In this document: one piece after another, positions 1 through 9,406 of the stretch
Layout: each line of letters starts with the position of its first letter
Numbering within the stretch: the first letter of the stretch is position 1
From: Thiomargarita sp.
Lineage (GTDB): Bacteria; Pseudomonadota; Gammaproteobacteria; Beggiatoales; Beggiatoaceae
Direction: 5' to 3'
Assembly (NCBI GenBank): GCA_020720115.1
Contig: DYPD01000029.1
Location: forward strand, 1-38,257
Length of the DNA: 38,257 nucleotides
The notes under the pieces: model-generated
The model's input: only the letters and a program-made list of their open reading frames with translations
Told to the model about the DNA's origin: nothing
The model's database searches: none
Translations under genes and position numbers: made by a program

Positions 1-260
1 AGCATATGATTTTATATATCTTTTATTTTAAATATTCAGTAATCCGACTATACTTCAATCAATTGTTGGCAACCAATCGAATCACCTACGAAAAACTTTC
101 GATTAGCCTGTTGTGTTTATAGGCATGTAGCGCGTAAAATGCTCGGTCTTCCAGATTGGTAGACGCGTCTGAGTATTGACTTGCGACTCTCGCTTAATGG
201 GGTTGTAAGCCCTTGATAAATCATGTTATTAAGAGATTAAGCCAGGAGATTTTTACCCCT
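1..260. other. Gene-free leader upstream of rpsO
   Basis: No supported coding region lies in these bases. The left part is AT-rich. A weak plus-strand promoter-like pair (TTGTGT at 111-116, TAAAAT at 135-140, 18-nt spacer) could serve rpsO. An AGACGCGTCT palindrome lies at about 160-170. S15 leaders in other gammaproteobacteria fold to bind S15, but I cannot show such a fold here. AGGAG at 244-248 is the ribosome binding site for the ATG at 261. Confidence 0.4.
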
Positions 261-527
261 ATGTTGACTGCCGCAGAAAAAGCTGAAGTTGTTAAAGAAT
301 TCCAACGTGGTGTTGGTGATACCGGTTCACCAGAAGTGCAGGTTGCGCTATTATCCAAAAACATCAACGCCTTATCCGACCATTTTAAAGCCAATAAGCA
401 TGATAATCACTCTCGTCGCGGACTGATTCGCATGGTTAATCAACGCCGTAGCCTGTTAAATTACCTTAAATCTAAAGATTTAGAGCGTTACCGTGCGCTT
501 ATTGCGCGTTTGGGTCTGCGTCACTAA
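261..527 (+). CDS. rpsO: 30S ribosomal protein S15
   Basis: Small-subunit protein that binds 16S rRNA early in 30S assembly. The 88-aa product carries the S15 signatures [26 protein letters not shown] and the C-terminal RLGLRH, and its length matches the usual 88-89 aa. The frame is open from a TTG at 213, but ATG 261 is chosen because it follows AGGAG (244-248) and gives the normal N-terminus [14 protein letters not shown]. pnp follows after a 250-nt gap containing a hairpin terminator, the standard rpsO-pnp order. In other bacteria S15 represses its own translation through the leader; that is known for the family and not demonstrated here. Confidence 0.98.
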   Translation: MLTAAEKAEVVKEFQRGVGDTGSPEVQVALLSKNINALSDHFKANKHDNHSRRGLIRMVNQRRSLLNYLKSKDLERYRALIARLGLRH

Positions 528-561
528 AAAACCTTTGATTAAAGCTGTTACGTTACTACCG

Positions 562-597
562 CGCCTGCAAGCTGTACTTGCAGGCGTGATTGTTTTG
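562..597 (+). terminator. Rho-independent terminator after rpsO
   Basis: A perfect 10-bp stem, CGCCTGCAAG (562-571) with CTTGCAGGCG (577-586), closes a 5-nt loop and is followed by TGATTGTTTTG. The U-tract is modest, so some read-through into pnp is likely. Confidence 0.75.
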
Positions 598-780
598 CCC
601 TGGAGTAAATTTAGCCTGGGACAAATGTTACTGATGTTGCGCCGTTCTTTGTTTGAACGTGCGTCTGCCCCTCAATTAAGTGGTCAAGGCAGGCGGGGCG
701 TAGCGAAAAATGTTAGATAGGTCTGTGCAATCAGGCTGTCTACACCTAATTTCCAGACAATTCTGTTTAGGGATAACTGC

Positions 781-2877
781 ATGAATCTGCATAAGAAGCA
801 ATTTCAATACGGGCAGCACATAGTCACGCTAGAAACCGGAGAAATCGCCCGTCAGGCGACAGGCGCGGTAATGCTCAGTATGGGGGATACGGTCGTATTG
901 GTGACAGTTGTTGCCGCTAAGGACGCCAGACCTGGCTTAGATTTTTTCCCATTGACGGTAGATTATCAAGAGCGCACCTACGCCGCTGGGCGTATTCCTG
1001 CGGGTTTCATGAAGCGCGAGGGGCGTCCTAGCGAAAAAGAAACCCTCACTTCCCGCTTGATTGATCGCCCCATCCGCCCGCTGTTTCCCAATGGTTTCAC
1101 TAACGAAGTCCAAATCATCGCCACTGTTTTGTCCTTAGACCCGGAAATTGATCCCGATATTCCGTCGTTGTTAGGCACTTCGGCAGTGCTGGCTATTTCA
1201 GGACTCCCTTTTCAGGGACCTGTTGGTGCGGCTCGGGTTGGTTATATTGATGATGAGTTTGTATTGAATCCGACCGCAACTCAGTTGAATAGTTCGCGTT
1301 TGGATTTAGTGGTAGCAGGCACCCGAGATGCGGTTTTGATGGTGGAATCCGAAGCCCAGCAATTATCTGAAGAAATCATGCTCGGTGCGGTACTGTTTGG
1401 GCATACGCATTTCCAAAGCGCGATTCAAGCGATTCAAGAATTTGCTGAAGCGGTCAATACGCCAGCTTGGCATTGGCAAGCGCCTGCCGCTAACGAAGCT
1501 TTAACGCAAGCAGTGGCACAAGCGGCTGAAGCAGCGGTGAGCGAAGCCTATAAAATCCACGATAAACTGGAACGTTTAGGGCGTTTATCTGCGCTGCGTA
1601 AAGCAACTGTGGCGCAATTGTGTGCTGTGAGTGACAGCGGCGAAAGCTGTTGGAACGAAGAAGCAGTGTTAAATGCCTTTGAAAAGCTAGAAAAACGCCT
1701 TGTACGCTCTTCTGTGTTGCGTGGCGAAGCCCGCATTGACGGACGCGATACCCGCACAGTGCGCCCCATCAGCATCCGTACTGGCGTATTACCGCGCACG
1801 CATGGCTCGGCGCTTTTCACTCGCGGCGAAACGCAAGCGTTGGTAGTGACTACACTGGGTACTGAGCGCGATTCGCAGTTGATTGACGCGCTGGAAGGGG
1901 AATATAAAGAAGGCTTTATGTTGCACTACAATTTCCCGCCCTACAGCGTTGGAGAAATTGGTCGCATAGGCACGCCTAAGCGCCGCGAAATCGGTCACGG
2001 ACGCCTGGCAAAACGCGGCGTACAGGCAGTGATGCCAGCGCCCGAAGACTTTCCTTACTCAGTGCGCGTGGTGTCTGAAATCACTGAATCCAATGGCTCT
2101 AGTTCAATGGCATCTGTGTGCGGCTCAAGCCTTGCCATGATGGACGCAGGCGTACCCTTAAAAGCACCCGTCGCAGGCATTGCAATGGGTCTCATTAAAG
2201 AAGACGAACGCTTTGTGGTTCTTAGCGACATTATGGGTGATGAAGATCATCTGGGTGACATGGATTTCAAAGTGGCGGGCACGCAAGAAGGTGTAACCGC
2301 GCTACAAATGGACATCAAGATTAATGGCATTACCAAAGAGATAATGGAAACCGCACTGGCGCAAGCGAAAGAAGGGCGCTTGCACATTCTCAACATTATG
2401 CAGAAAAACATTGCCTTGCCGCGTGAAGAAATGTCCAAGTATGCACCGCGCATTATTTCCTTCCACATCAAGCCAGAAAAAATCCGCGAAGTCATTGGTA
2501 AAGGCGGCGCAACCATCCGCGCCATTACCGAAGAAACCGGCGTGAGCATAGACATCAGCGATGATGGCGAAGTCAAAATTGCTTCAGCAGATTTTGAAGC
2601 CAGCCAAGAAGCCCGTCGTCGCATCGAAATGATCAGCGCCGATGTAGAAGTGGGTATGGTTTACGAAGGCAAAGTGTCCAAATTGATGGATTTCGGCGCC
2701 TTTGTCACCATTTTGCCTGGTAAAGACGGCTTAGTGCATATTTCGCAAATTTCCGATGAGCGCGTCGAAAAAGTCAGCGACAAGCTCAAAGAAGGCGACA
2801 TCATCCAAGTTAAGGTGCTGGAAATTGACAAGCAAGGGCGTATTCGCTTAAGCATGAAAGCTGTAAACCAAGCCTAA
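781..2877 (+). CDS. pnp: Polyribonucleotide nucleotidyltransferase (PNPase)
   Basis: Phosphorolytic 3'-to-5' exoribonuclease that releases nucleoside diphosphates; a trimeric ring that also joins the RNA degradosome in many proteobacteria. The 698-aa length is normal. In order there are two RNase PH-like domains separated by an all-helical segment, a KH domain (about residues 558-610, with [16 protein letters not shown]) and an S1 RNA-binding domain (about 623-691, with [18 protein letters not shown]). The second RNase PH domain shows the conserved [10 protein letters not shown] and [13 protein letters not shown] stretches. AGGGA at 769-773 is placed 7 nt before the ATG. In other bacteria pnp autoregulates through RNase III cleavage of its leader; only a small hairpin near 640-660 is visible here. 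A strong terminator follows. Confidence 0.98.
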   Translation: MNLHKKQFQYGQHIVTLETGEIARQATGAVMLSMGDTVVLVTVVAAKDARPGLDFFPLTVDYQERTYAAGRIPAGFMKREGRPSEKETLTSRLIDRPIRPLFPNGFTNEVQIIATVLSLDPEIDPDIPSLLGTSAVLAISGLPFQGPVGAARVGYIDDEFVLNPTATQLNSSRLDLVVAGTRDAVLMVESEAQQLSEEIMLGAVLFGHTHFQSAIQAIQEFAEAVNTPAWHWQAPAANEALTQAVAQAAEAAVSEAYKIHDKLERLGRLSALRKATVAQLCAVSDSGESCWNEEAVLNAFEKLEKRLVRSSVLRGEARIDGRDTRTVRPISIRTGVLPRTHGSALFTRGETQALVVTTLGTERDSQLIDALEGEYKEGFMLHYNFPPYSVGEIGRIGTPKRREIGHGRLAKRGVQAVMPAPEDFPYSVRVVSEITESNGSSSMASVCGSSLAMMDAGVPLKAPVAGIAMGLIKEDERFVVLSDIMGDEDHLGDMDFKVAGTQEGVTALQMDIKINGITKEIMETALAQAKEGRLHILNIMQKNIALPREEMSKYAPRIISFHIKPEKIREVIGKGGATIRAITEETGVSIDISDDGEVKIASADFEASQEARRRIEMISADVEVGMVYEGKVSKLMDFGAFVTILPGKDGLVHISQISDERVEKVSDKLKEGDIIQVKVLEIDKQGRIRLSMKAVNQA

Positions 2878-2894
2878 GATTTTACCCCCTCTCT

Positions 2895-2941
2895 ACGCGG
2901 TCAAATTGTGCTTTTAACGGCGCACCTGACCGCGTTTTTTT
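2895..2941 (+). terminator. Rho-independent terminator after pnp
   Basis: ACGCGGTCA (2895-2903) pairs with TGACCGCGT (2927-2935), with an inner GTGC/GCAC helix extending the stem. A run of seven T follows directly. Confidence 0.88.
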
Positions 2942-3332
2942 GCGCCTTTCTTCAAGCTTTGAGCGGTGATTTTTCGTTCCCAGAGCTTATTGGCTGAGCG
3001 TAGCCGAAGTAAGCCTAGCTGAAGTAAGCAGAATCGAAGTAAAAATTGAAAATCATATGGGTGCAATAGGAACTTTTGTTCATTACTACAACGCAAACAT
3101 TGCACCGGTTCTTTACCAGACAAAGTTGATTTTTACTGGATTATCATTCTTATTGCACCACTACCAATGTCTTTTTGTTTTGTCCATCATGATGTAGCAG
3201 AAAAAGGTAGACAACGAAAAAATATTGCCCCAACCTACTTGGCTATGATTTGCGTATGCTACCGTGCTAATGCGAATTGATACAACAATGCTTGTATAGT
3301 ACGAAACTGTTAACATCATCAAGACTCTTAGC
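2942..3332. other. Gene-free interval with a short-repeat array
   Basis: About 390 bases without a convincing gene. The short minus-strand frames here lack a start signal and recognisable protein character. The notable content is the degenerate 15-nt tandem array at 2992-3041. The rest is AT-rich and presumably carries the promoter for the gene at 3333, but I could not find a well-spaced -35/-10 pair. Confidence 0.5.
2992..3041. repeat. Degenerate tandem 15-nt repeat array
   Basis: Three head-to-tail units end in GAAGTA: AGCGTAGCCGAAGTA (2997-3011), AGCCTAGCTGAAGTA (3012-3026) and AGCAGAATCGAAGTA (3027-3041). The first unit with its left flank (GGCTGAGCGTAGCCGAAGTA) nearly matches the reverse complement of the 23-nt repeat at 35766-35811, so both sites appear to belong to one dispersed repeat family. 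Confidence 0.7.
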
Positions 3333-3944
3333 ATGATTCCACCCAATGAAACTCAAATGACACAAGATAACAAACCGCCTTCTAAAGCAAGCTGGTTGGT
3401 CGTGGCAGTCATTATATTTTTGTTAGGCGCAGTGGTGTGCGGGACGGGTTCTGCCGCTGCGGTGTTATTTGCTGCCGCGTTGACCTTGCCAGCCGTACTG
3501 AGCAAACGGCGCATTGAAAGTGGGTTGGCGGTAATCTTGTTATTGCTGTGTTTGGCGGTGGGGGCATCCATATATGCTGAGCAAGGCTTTTGCGGCGAGT
3601 ATTGTGATTATCTGCAACGCGGCAAAATTCAAATGGCAGTGAATTTACTGGAACAACTCAAATCCCCAGTAGAACGCTTTTATGCAACGCAACACGCCTG
3701 TCCCACACCCGTACAAATAGGCGCAGTGACCGCCAATAAATATGTGACAAATATTCTGCTCAACAGTAGCAATAGAGAAAAATGTCTCTACACTGCGGTG
3801 TTAAACACCAACATGGGTTTTCCTGCCAATACTACGCTGGGATTAGCCTATCTCATTCAATCGAATAGTTGGAGTTGTCACAATAAAGACACCGCCACTA
3901 CCCAACTTGATCCCATTTATCTACCCTCTAGGTGTAAAGACTGA
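3333..3944 (+). CDS. Membrane protein with C-terminal pilin-like head domain
   Basis: A 203-aa protein of unknown role. Two hydrophobic helices (about residues 20-52 and 62-83) are followed by an extracytoplasmic domain from about residue 90. That domain resembles the globular head of type IV pilins: LEQLKSPVERFYATQHACPTP, then KYVTNI, then a Cys-containing end (SWSCHN, C182) and LPSRCKD (C201), which matches the pilin C-terminal disulfide loop. It lacks the prepilin peptidase site and the usual GFTLIE helix, so it is not an ordinary pilin. ATG 3333 is used; a second ATG lies at 3357. It overlaps the next gene by 1 nt (TGATG), so the two form an operon. The pilin-head assignment rests on motif pattern, not on a search. 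Confidence 0.75.
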   Translation: MIPPNETQMTQDNKPPSKASWLVVAVIIFLLGAVVCGTGSAAAVLFAAALTLPAVLSKRRIESGLAVILLLLCLAVGASIYAEQGFCGEYCDYLQRGKIQMAVNLLEQLKSPVERFYATQHACPTPVQIGAVTANKYVTNILLNSSNREKCLYTAVLNTNMGFPANTTLGLAYLIQSNSWSCHNKDTATTQLDPIYLPSRCKD

Positions 3945-4387
3945 TGTTCAAGAAAATCCTATTATCACTGTTGTTGTTGTTTGCTCTATTGGTCGGTTTT
4001 GTGGCGATAGGAATTTATCTGGATTCTATGGCAGAACAACAAGCGACAGGATTCTGCGATGCCATTCCTTTAGCAACTCCGATTGACGTTGCGCATTTCA
4101 AACAAACCCTGTTGCACGCTCAACCTGCGATGATTTTAGGGCGCGATGAAATTGATAATCTCAGGTTTAACATCAATGCACGGCGTGATGTCATCACGGA
4201 ACAGAAGATTGCTGCATCAGGCATAGATGAATTTCTCAATAAAGCGGGCATAAAGTCGGCAGAAGAAGATAAACAAGCGTCTATTTTGGTATGGTTTCTC
4301 GGTTCTTTCCCCTATTCTGGGTATGTGTGTGAAATTCGTCTTGCACAACAGCGGGTCAGCAGCAAGCGGGTAGTCGCCATAGACTAA
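3944..4387 (+). CDS. Membrane-anchored periplasmic protein of unknown function
   Basis: 147 aa. One N-terminal hydrophobic helix (about residues 5-27) acts as an uncleaved anchor or signal peptide, followed by a soluble domain with two cysteines (GFCDAI and YVCEIRL) that could form a disulfide. I do not recognise the family. The start codon overlaps the stop of the upstream pilin-like gene (TGATG), and AGGTG at about 3931-3935 can serve as ribosome binding site. Co-translation suggests the two envelope proteins work together. It ends 23 nt from a convergent minus-strand gene, with no clear terminator between them. Confidence 0.7.
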   Translation: MFKKILLSLLLLFALLVGFVAIGIYLDSMAEQQATGFCDAIPLATPIDVAHFKQTLLHAQPAMILGRDEIDNLRFNINARRDVITEQKIAASGIDEFLNKAGIKSAEEDKQASILVWFLGSFPYSGYVCEIRLAQQRVSSKRVVAID

Positions 4388-4410
4388 ACGATTGAAAAAC
4401 ACGCGATGAA

Positions 4411-4923
4411 TTAAATAACGCAGCACATACACATTATCGGTGCATATATCGCTCCCAAGTAAAAAATGCTCATGCCGCTGCTTAAAACTAACAAACCGTG
4501 TGACAAACGCAGTAGATAGACCGTCGGTGTTTGTGCGCGTACTGAAAGCAACAATACCAACAACGCGGTCAACGGTAGCAACATGAGGTATGGATGGAGC
4601 ATCATTGCGAACTTTGTAATCCTTGGCAGATCGCCGCCAAAATCTTCAAATAAAGCAATCATATCAGGCACGAGCCAAAAAATCGTCACACTTACCGCAT
4701 TCACAATCAGCGTGTCAATGGCGATCAAATAATGTACGCTATTTTGCCGGGAACGTGAAAAATAAAAGCGTAGAACCAACCAAGTCAGTGCAACGGCGAC
4801 TATTACAAAAAAAGCAACAATGAGCAAATCCTCTCGTGTGGCAAATAGATAGACAAATAAAACTAGCGTCCAAATTGCCGTTACAAAAGTAAATGCGGTG
4901 AGTTTCAGCAAGAATAACAACAT
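4411..4923 (-). CDS. Polytopic membrane protein of unknown function
   Basis: 170 aa, almost entirely hydrophobic, with about five predicted transmembrane helices and a charged loop containing REDLL and FYFSRSRQN. No recognised family motif. The frame is open to an ATG at 4938, but ATG 4923 is preferred because GGGAG (complement of 4932-4936) sits 8 nt upstream of it, giving the N-terminus MLLFLLKLTAF. It follows the membrane gene at 4957-5436 on the same strand with a short gap, so they may be co-transcribed. Confidence 0.65.
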   Translation of the reverse strand: MLLFLLKLTAFTFVTAIWTLVLFVYLFATREDLLIVAFFVIVAVALTWLVLRFYFSRSRQNSVHYLIAIDTLIVNAVSVTIFWLVPDMIALFEDFGGDLPRITKFAMMLHPYLMLLPLTALLVLLLSVRAQTPTVYLLRLSHGLLVLSSGMSIFYLGAIYAPIMCMCCVI

Positions 4924-4956
4924 GAATGATGCTCCCATTAAAGATGGATGAACAGG

Positions 4957-5436
4957 TTAATTCTTTGTTTGCGTGACTGAATAAATCAACCCTCCAAAGA
5001 GGGCGGTTGCAAGACACCCGATGTATAAGGTTTCAATGCTGATAATGCCATACAAAGGATTCGCTACGCTAAAAGGCGCATACGGTAGAACATCTGCGTG
5101 CATAATGCTGTCAAGGGCGACATGGCTGTAGGTGCCGATAGAGGCACTGAGAAATGACACTGACCAACTGATCGGCAAGTGCTTGGATTCTCGCAGTATT
5201 TGCAGTCCCCATTCACCCAGGTATTTGCCCGATACCGCAGACAATAAACCTAAAATCGTCGCGCCAATGTAAGTATGAGAAAAACCATGCAATTCTCCGT
5301 TATCGGTGAGCATGGCATACAGTGGTTGAATATCAATGACTATTTGTGACCAGCCAAAAACCATTAACGAAAACTTGCGTTGCAAGACGGCTTTAATGGC
5401 AATTGCGGGTCCCATGTGTAGGGGTGTAAAGGGCAT
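4957..5436 (-). CDS. Polytopic membrane protein, MPFTPLHMGP family
   Basis: An integral membrane protein that opens with MPFTPLHMGPAIAIKAV and carries conserved histidines (HGFSHTY, GTYSHVALDSIMHAD), a pattern of small YdjM-like or metal-dependent-hydrolase-like membrane proteins. About four transmembrane helices. The biochemical role is unknown to me. The frame is open to an ATG at 5541 (194 aa), but the extra 35 residues are not hydrophobic, and members of this family normally start at MPFTP, so ATG 5436 is chosen. Neither start has a good Shine-Dalgarno sequence. It lies downstream of bacteriohemerythrin on the same strand and may share its transcript. Confidence 0.7.
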   Translation of the reverse strand: MPFTPLHMGPAIAIKAVLQRKFSLMVFGWSQIVIDIQPLYAMLTDNGELHGFSHTYIGATILGLLSAVSGKYLGEWGLQILRESKHLPISWSVSFLSASIGTYSHVALDSIMHADVLPYAPFSVANPLYGIISIETLYIGCLATALFGGLIYSVTQTKN

Positions 5437-5564
5437 TTTAAGGTCTTGGTATATAATCGGATAGGACTTGACAGCGGTGGGAATGGACAGTTGCGCTTGC
5501 GGTTGGCTGAGGATTTTGATTTGTTCTGGCGCAAATGACATGTGCGCCAGAGCAAGGCATTTCC

Positions 5565-5972
5565 TTAAACTACGCCCTGTTCTTGCAAATAGGGCGCGTA
5601 TTGTTTATCTACATCCAGAATGTGTTCTTTAAGCCAGATTTTGAGGAAATTTAACAGCATGTTGCTGTCTGGTGGGTTGCCTTCTTTGAACATATCCTGC
5701 ATAAACACCACTTTTTCTGCTAAGGCGTCGTGTTCGGCTTTGTGTTCTGGGTAAGTGGGATAGCCGTGTTTGGCTAATAGGGCTTCTTCAAACTTGAAAT
5801 GGGTTTTGGTGTAATCTAGCAATTCATTGAGTACCTTGTCGAGCATTTCTACGCCCTGTTGTGCTTGTACTGCATCATCAAATTGATTAATGAGTTCAAC
5901 GAGACGTTGATGTTGCCGATCTATTTCAACAATCTGTAGTTCTAGTTCTGAATTCCATTGCATGAAAGCCAT
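5565..5972 (-). CDS. Bacteriohemerythrin
   Basis: A 135-aa non-heme di-iron O2-binding protein of the hemerythrin four-helix fold. All expected ligands are visible: H21 (EIDRQH), H58 and E62 (HFKFE), H77 and H81 (HKAEH), H117 and D122 (HILDVD). The single-domain length is normal for a soluble cytoplasmic bacteriohemerythrin, a class linked to O2 storage, delivery or sensing. GGAGG (complement of 5981-5985) lies 8 nt before the ATG, a strong ribosome binding site. It has its own promoter-like element at 6078-6106, just downstream of the uvrD terminator. Confidence 0.96.
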   Translation of the reverse strand: MAFMQWNSELELQIVEIDRQHQRLVELINQFDDAVQAQQGVEMLDKVLNELLDYTKTHFKFEEALLAKHGYPTYPEHKAEHDALAEKVVFMQDMFKEGNPPDSNMLLNFLKIWLKEHILDVDKQYAPYLQEQGVV

Positions 5973-6077
5973 GACTTTTTCCTCCGGTGGTTAAACGGCG
6001 TGTGCCGCATTTGTAGTTGAATAAACGCGGGGTTGGCTGCGATTTTCAGCCTTTTTAGTATTTTTATTGAGGGCAAA

Positions 6078-6106
6078 ATGATAGCGCCTTTGCCCTTGTG
6101 TGACAA
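6078..6106 (-). promoter_or_regulatory. Sigma70-type promoter for bacteriohemerythrin
   Basis: On the minus strand, TTGTCA (complement of 6101-6106) and TATCAT (complement of 6078-6083) are separated by exactly 17 nt. The start codon is about 100 nt downstream. A GGGCAAA/TTTGCCC inverted repeat (6071-6077 and 6089-6095) flanks the -10 and could be an operator. Confidence 0.55.
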
Positions 6107-6110
6107 TTCC

Positions 6111-6136
6111 ATAAAAAATAGCAGTTATTGCTATTT
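6111..6136 (-). terminator. Probable terminator of uvrD
   Basis: On the minus strand AAATAGCA pairs with TGCTATTT across a 5-nt loop and runs straight into T residues. The uvrD stop codon TAG is embedded in the left arm. The stem is AT-rich and only 8 bp, so it is probably weak. Confidence 0.5.
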
Positions 6137-8335
6137 ATCTGAATTTTCACACTTTTGTAAGTTGGCGTAGGTCAGCACCAACCATTTCGTGCCTAACCCT
6201 TTGAAATTAACCTGTATTCTTTGGGCTGCGCCCTGTCCTTCTTGCGCTAACACTATGCCTTCGCCGAATTTGGGGTGCAAGACGCGCTCGCCGAGGATAA
6301 AGGTGTTGCTGGCTGCGCTGGGTGCGGATGTAGCGATAGGCGGCGGGGTGAAAACCGGCTGGCTGACTGCGACGCTACGCAGGCGGATGGGTTCTATGAG
6401 TTCTGCGGGGATTTCTTGGATGAAGCGCGAGGAGCGCGTGTAGTTTTCTGTCCCATGCAGACGGCGCACTTCGGCATGGGTTAGGTAAAGTTGGCGCATG
6501 GCGCGGGTGATGCCAACGTAACAGAGGCGGCGCTCTTCTTCTAAGCCGTTGTTATCTTGCAAAGCCATTTGATGTGGAAAGAGCTTTTCTTCTAATCCAC
6601 ATAGAAATACCAGCGGGAATTCTAAGCCTTTAGCAGAATGCAGGGTCATGAGTTGTACGCATTGTTCGCTAATTTCCTTAGATTCTTCTCCGGTATCTAA
6701 TGCAGTGTTGCTCAGGAATGCTTGCAGCGGTGTCATGCCGTCTAGTAGAAAGCTGTCGTCTTGGTATTGTTTGGTGGCGCTGATCAGTTCTTCTAAGTTT
6801 TCAACGCGCATTTGTTCTCGTTCGCCTTTTTTTTGTTTATAGAAAGCGCGTAAGCCGCTGTGTTCTAGTACATGCTCAGTTAATTCGTGTAGCGGTAATT
6901 GAGCGGTTTGCTGGCGTAATTGTAGAATCAATTCGAGGAAGCGCCGTAGCGCATTGGCGGCGCGTGAACTCATATCGCCAGCGACAATGACGCGGCTTGC
7001 CGCTTGCCACAGGGATAAACCGCCACGCCGTGCGACTTCGCGCACGCTTTCCACGCTGCGGTCGCCAATGCCGCGCGTGGGGGTGTTAATCACCCGTTCA
7101 AAGGCGGAATCGTCGTTGTTGTTTGCGAGTAAACGCAGATAGCCCAGGGCGTCTTTGATTTCTTGGCGCTCGAAAAAGCGTAAGCCGCCGTACACGCGAT
7201 AGGGGATTTTTGCTTGCACCAATTCGCTTTCTAGCACCCGCGACTGGGCATTAGAGCGATAGAGCACCGCGCACTCTCGATAATGCCCGCCGTCCGCCGC
7301 CCAGCCTTGAATGCGCTCAACCACAAAACGGGCTTCGTCGTATTCATTGTAGGCGGTGTACAAACCAATGGGCGTTCCTTCGTTGCCAGTAGTCCACAGG
7401 TGCTTACCCAAGCGCCCGCTGTTGTTTTGAATCAATGCGTTAGCAGCTTCGAGAATAGTCGCGGTGGAGCGGTAATTTTGTTCCAAACGCAGCAGTTGGG
7501 TGTCTTGAAAATCCTGTTGAAAATTATGTAGATTGGTGACTTTTGCGCCGCGCCAGCCGTAAATCGCCTGATCATCATCGCCTACCGCAAAGCAACGTGC
7601 TCGGTCGCCTGCCAATAGCCGCAGCCATTGATACTGAATGCTATTGGTGTCTTGAAACTCATCTACCAAAATGTGCGCAAAACGCTGGCGATAATGTGTC
7701 AAAATCGGTGGTTTATCGCGCAATAATTCAAAAGAACGCAGCAATAACTCGGCAAAATCCAACAGCCCGCTTTTTTCGCAACGTGCTTGATAATTCAAGT
7801 AAATATCGCACATCACCTGGGTATATCTGTCATTATTGACGGCAATATCCTGCACCCGCCAGCCTTCGTCCTTGTACTGATTAATCTGCCATTGTGCCTG
7901 CTTGGGCGGCCATTGTTTTTCATCTAAATTCAACTCTTTCATGACGTTACGCAGCAAACGCAATTGATCATCTGAATCTAAAATCTGAAACCCCTCCAGC
8001 AGCCCCGCGTCCTGCCAATGAATGCGCAACAGCTTATGCGCCAGCCCGTGAAAAGTACCGACCCACATACGCGATCCCGATACGCCAACCAGGTTATGCA
8101 GCCGCGCCCGCATTTCGGTCGCCGCTTTATTGGTAAAAGTGACCGCTAAAATGCCGTGCGGCGATACCCGCTCCACCTGCATAAGCCAAGCAATGCGGTG
8201 AATGAGCACGCGGGTTTTACCGCTGCCCGCCCCCGCCAGCACCAACAAATTAACCGGCGGCGCACAGACCGCCTGGCGTTGTGCGTCGTTAAGGGGATCA
8301 ATGAGGTAAGAGACGTCGTCTGAAGAATTTTGCAT
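6131..8335 (-). CDS. uvrD: DNA helicase II UvrD
   Basis: Superfamily 1A 3'-to-5' DNA helicase for nucleotide excision repair and methyl-directed mismatch repair. Near the N-terminus are DVSYLIDPLNDAQRQAV and Walker A GAGSGKT (residues 35-41), followed by AVTFTNKAA (motif Ia), DEFQDTN (motif II), GDDDQAIYGWRGA (motif III), LEQNYRS (motif IV), LMTLHSAKGLEF (motif V) and VGITRA (motif VI), ending in the UvrD-specific KFGEGIVLAQEG and GTKWLVLTYA. At 734 aa it fits UvrD rather than Rep. The frame is open to a TTG at 8425, but ATG 8335 aligns with family N-termini. It lies about 100 nt after pyrB and may be read from the same transcript. Confidence 0.97.
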   Translation of the reverse strand: MQNSSDDVSYLIDPLNDAQRQAVCAPPVNLLVLAGAGSGKTRVLIHRIAWLMQVERVSPHGILAVTFTNKAATEMRARLHNLVGVSGSRMWVGTFHGLAHKLLRIHWQDAGLLEGFQILDSDDQLRLLRNVMKELNLDEKQWPPKQAQWQINQYKDEGWRVQDIAVNNDRYTQVMCDIYLNYQARCEKSGLLDFAELLLRSFELLRDKPPILTHYRQRFAHILVDEFQDTNSIQYQWLRLLAGDRARCFAVGDDDQAIYGWRGAKVTNLHNFQQDFQDTQLLRLEQNYRSTATILEAANALIQNNSGRLGKHLWTTGNEGTPIGLYTAYNEYDEARFVVERIQGWAADGGHYRECAVLYRSNAQSRVLESELVQAKIPYRVYGGLRFFERQEIKDALGYLRLLANNNDDSAFERVINTPTRGIGDRSVESVREVARRGGLSLWQAASRVIVAGDMSSRAANALRRFLELILQLRQQTAQLPLHELTEHVLEHSGLRAFYKQKKGEREQMRVENLEELISATKQYQDDSFLLDGMTPLQAFLSNTALDTGEESKEISEQCVQLMTLHSAKGLEFPLVFLCGLEEKLFPHQMALQDNNGLEEERRLCYVGITRAMRQLYLTHAEVRRLHGTENYTRSSRFIQEIPAELIEPIRLRSVAVSQPVFTPPPIATSAPSAASNTFILGERVLHPKFGEGIVLAQEGQGAAQRIQVNFKGLGTKWLVLTYANLQKCENSDK

Positions 8336-8437
8336 GTGAGAAGTATTTTCAACCTGGTGTGAATGCGCCAAGGGCGCCTGTTTGTTGGGTAGCGTGGCTG
8401 GTGGCTGTGTTGAATTGGCGGTCAACAGGCTGGCGAG

Positions 8438-9406
8438 TTAGGCTTCGGGCGGTGAGAGGGGGACGCCCATAGTGATTGCCATGACTGCCATGCGCACGGC
8501 AATGCCGTTGCTGACTTGTTGTAGAATCACTGAGCGCGGGCAATCGGCGACGGAAGAAGTCATTTCGACGCCGCGATTGATGGGACCTGGGTGCATGATG
8601 ATGGCGTCTGGGTGGGCTTCTTCGAGTAGTGATTGGGTCATGCCATATTGTTGAAAGTATTCATGTTCACTGGGGAGTAGGGCGCTGTTCATGCGTTCGC
8701 GTTGCAGGCGTAGCATGACGATGACGTCTACGTCGCGGATGCCTTGACGTAGGTTGTGGTAGGGATGGGCGCCGAGTTTTTCGAGGTGTTGGGGCAGTAA
8801 GGTTTTGGGACCGACGGCGCGGATTTCCATGACGCCGAGGGTGCTGAGGGCGTGGATCAGGGAGCGAGCGACGCGGGAGTGGAGGATGTCGCCGACAATG
8901 GCGACGCGCAGAGGCGCGAAATCGCCTTTGTGTTGTTGGATGGTGAGCACGTCGAGCATGGCTTGCGTGGGGTGTTCGTGGCAACCGTCGCCCGCGTTGA
9001 CTATGTGCGTGTGCTGGGAGACGTGTTCGGCGATGAAATGCGCGGCGCCGCTGGAGGCGTGGCGCACGACGAACATGTCGCAGTGCATGGCTTCGAGATT
9101 GTGTAGCATGTCGGTGAGGGATTCACCTTTGCTGCTGCTGGAGGCGGTGATGTTGAAATTGATCACGTCAGCCGATAGGCGTTTGGCAGCGATTTCAAAG
9201 GTGGTGCGGGTGCGGGTGCTGGGTTCAAAAAATAGGTTGATGACGGTTTTGCCGCGCAATAGAGGCACTTTGCGGATTTTGTTGTCGCTGGGACTGATGA
9301 AAGATTGCGCCACTTTGAGGATTTTCAGGAGAAATTCGCGCTTTAAGCCTTCAATGCTGATGAAGTGCTTCAGCCGTCCGTTGGGGTCAAATTGGATTGT
9401 GTTCAT
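8438..9406 (-). CDS. pyrB: Aspartate carbamoyltransferase catalytic subunit
   Basis: Condenses carbamoyl phosphate with aspartate, the committed step of pyrimidine synthesis. The 322-aa protein carries the carbamoyl-phosphate loop FFEPSTRTR (STRTR at residues 63-67), [10 protein letters not shown] (H145 to Q148) and the aspartate-side HPGPINRG near the C-terminus. Its start overlaps the pyrR stop by 4 nt, so the two are translationally coupled. No regulatory subunit pyrI and no pyrC follow in this window. In the pseudomonad arrangement ruvX-pyrR-pyrB-pyrC, a dihydroorotase-like gene would come next; here uvrD does. Confidence 0.97.
   Translation of the reverse strand: MNTIQFDPNGRLKHFISIEGLKREFLLKILKVAQSFISPSDNKIRKVPLLRGKTVINLFFEPSTRTRTTFEIAAKRLSADVINFNITASSSSKGESLTDMLHNLEAMHCDMFVVRHASSGAAHFIAEHVSQHTHIVNAGDGCHEHPTQAMLDVLTIQQHKGDFAPLRVAIVGDILHSRVARSLIHALSTLGVMEIRAVGPKTLLPQHLEKLGAHPYHNLRQGIRDVDVIVMLRLQRERMNSALLPSEHEYFQQYGMTQSLLEEAHPDAIIMHPGPINRGVEMTSSVADCPRSVILQQVSNGIAVRMAVMAITMGVPLSPPEA

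Noticed and set aside
493-720. 75-codon plus-strand frame overlapping the rpsO end
   Set aside because: It runs through the rpsO terminator and has no start signal.
3277-3300. TTGATA and TATAGT as a promoter for the pilin-like gene
   Set aside because: The spacer is only 12 nt, too short for a sigma70 promoter.
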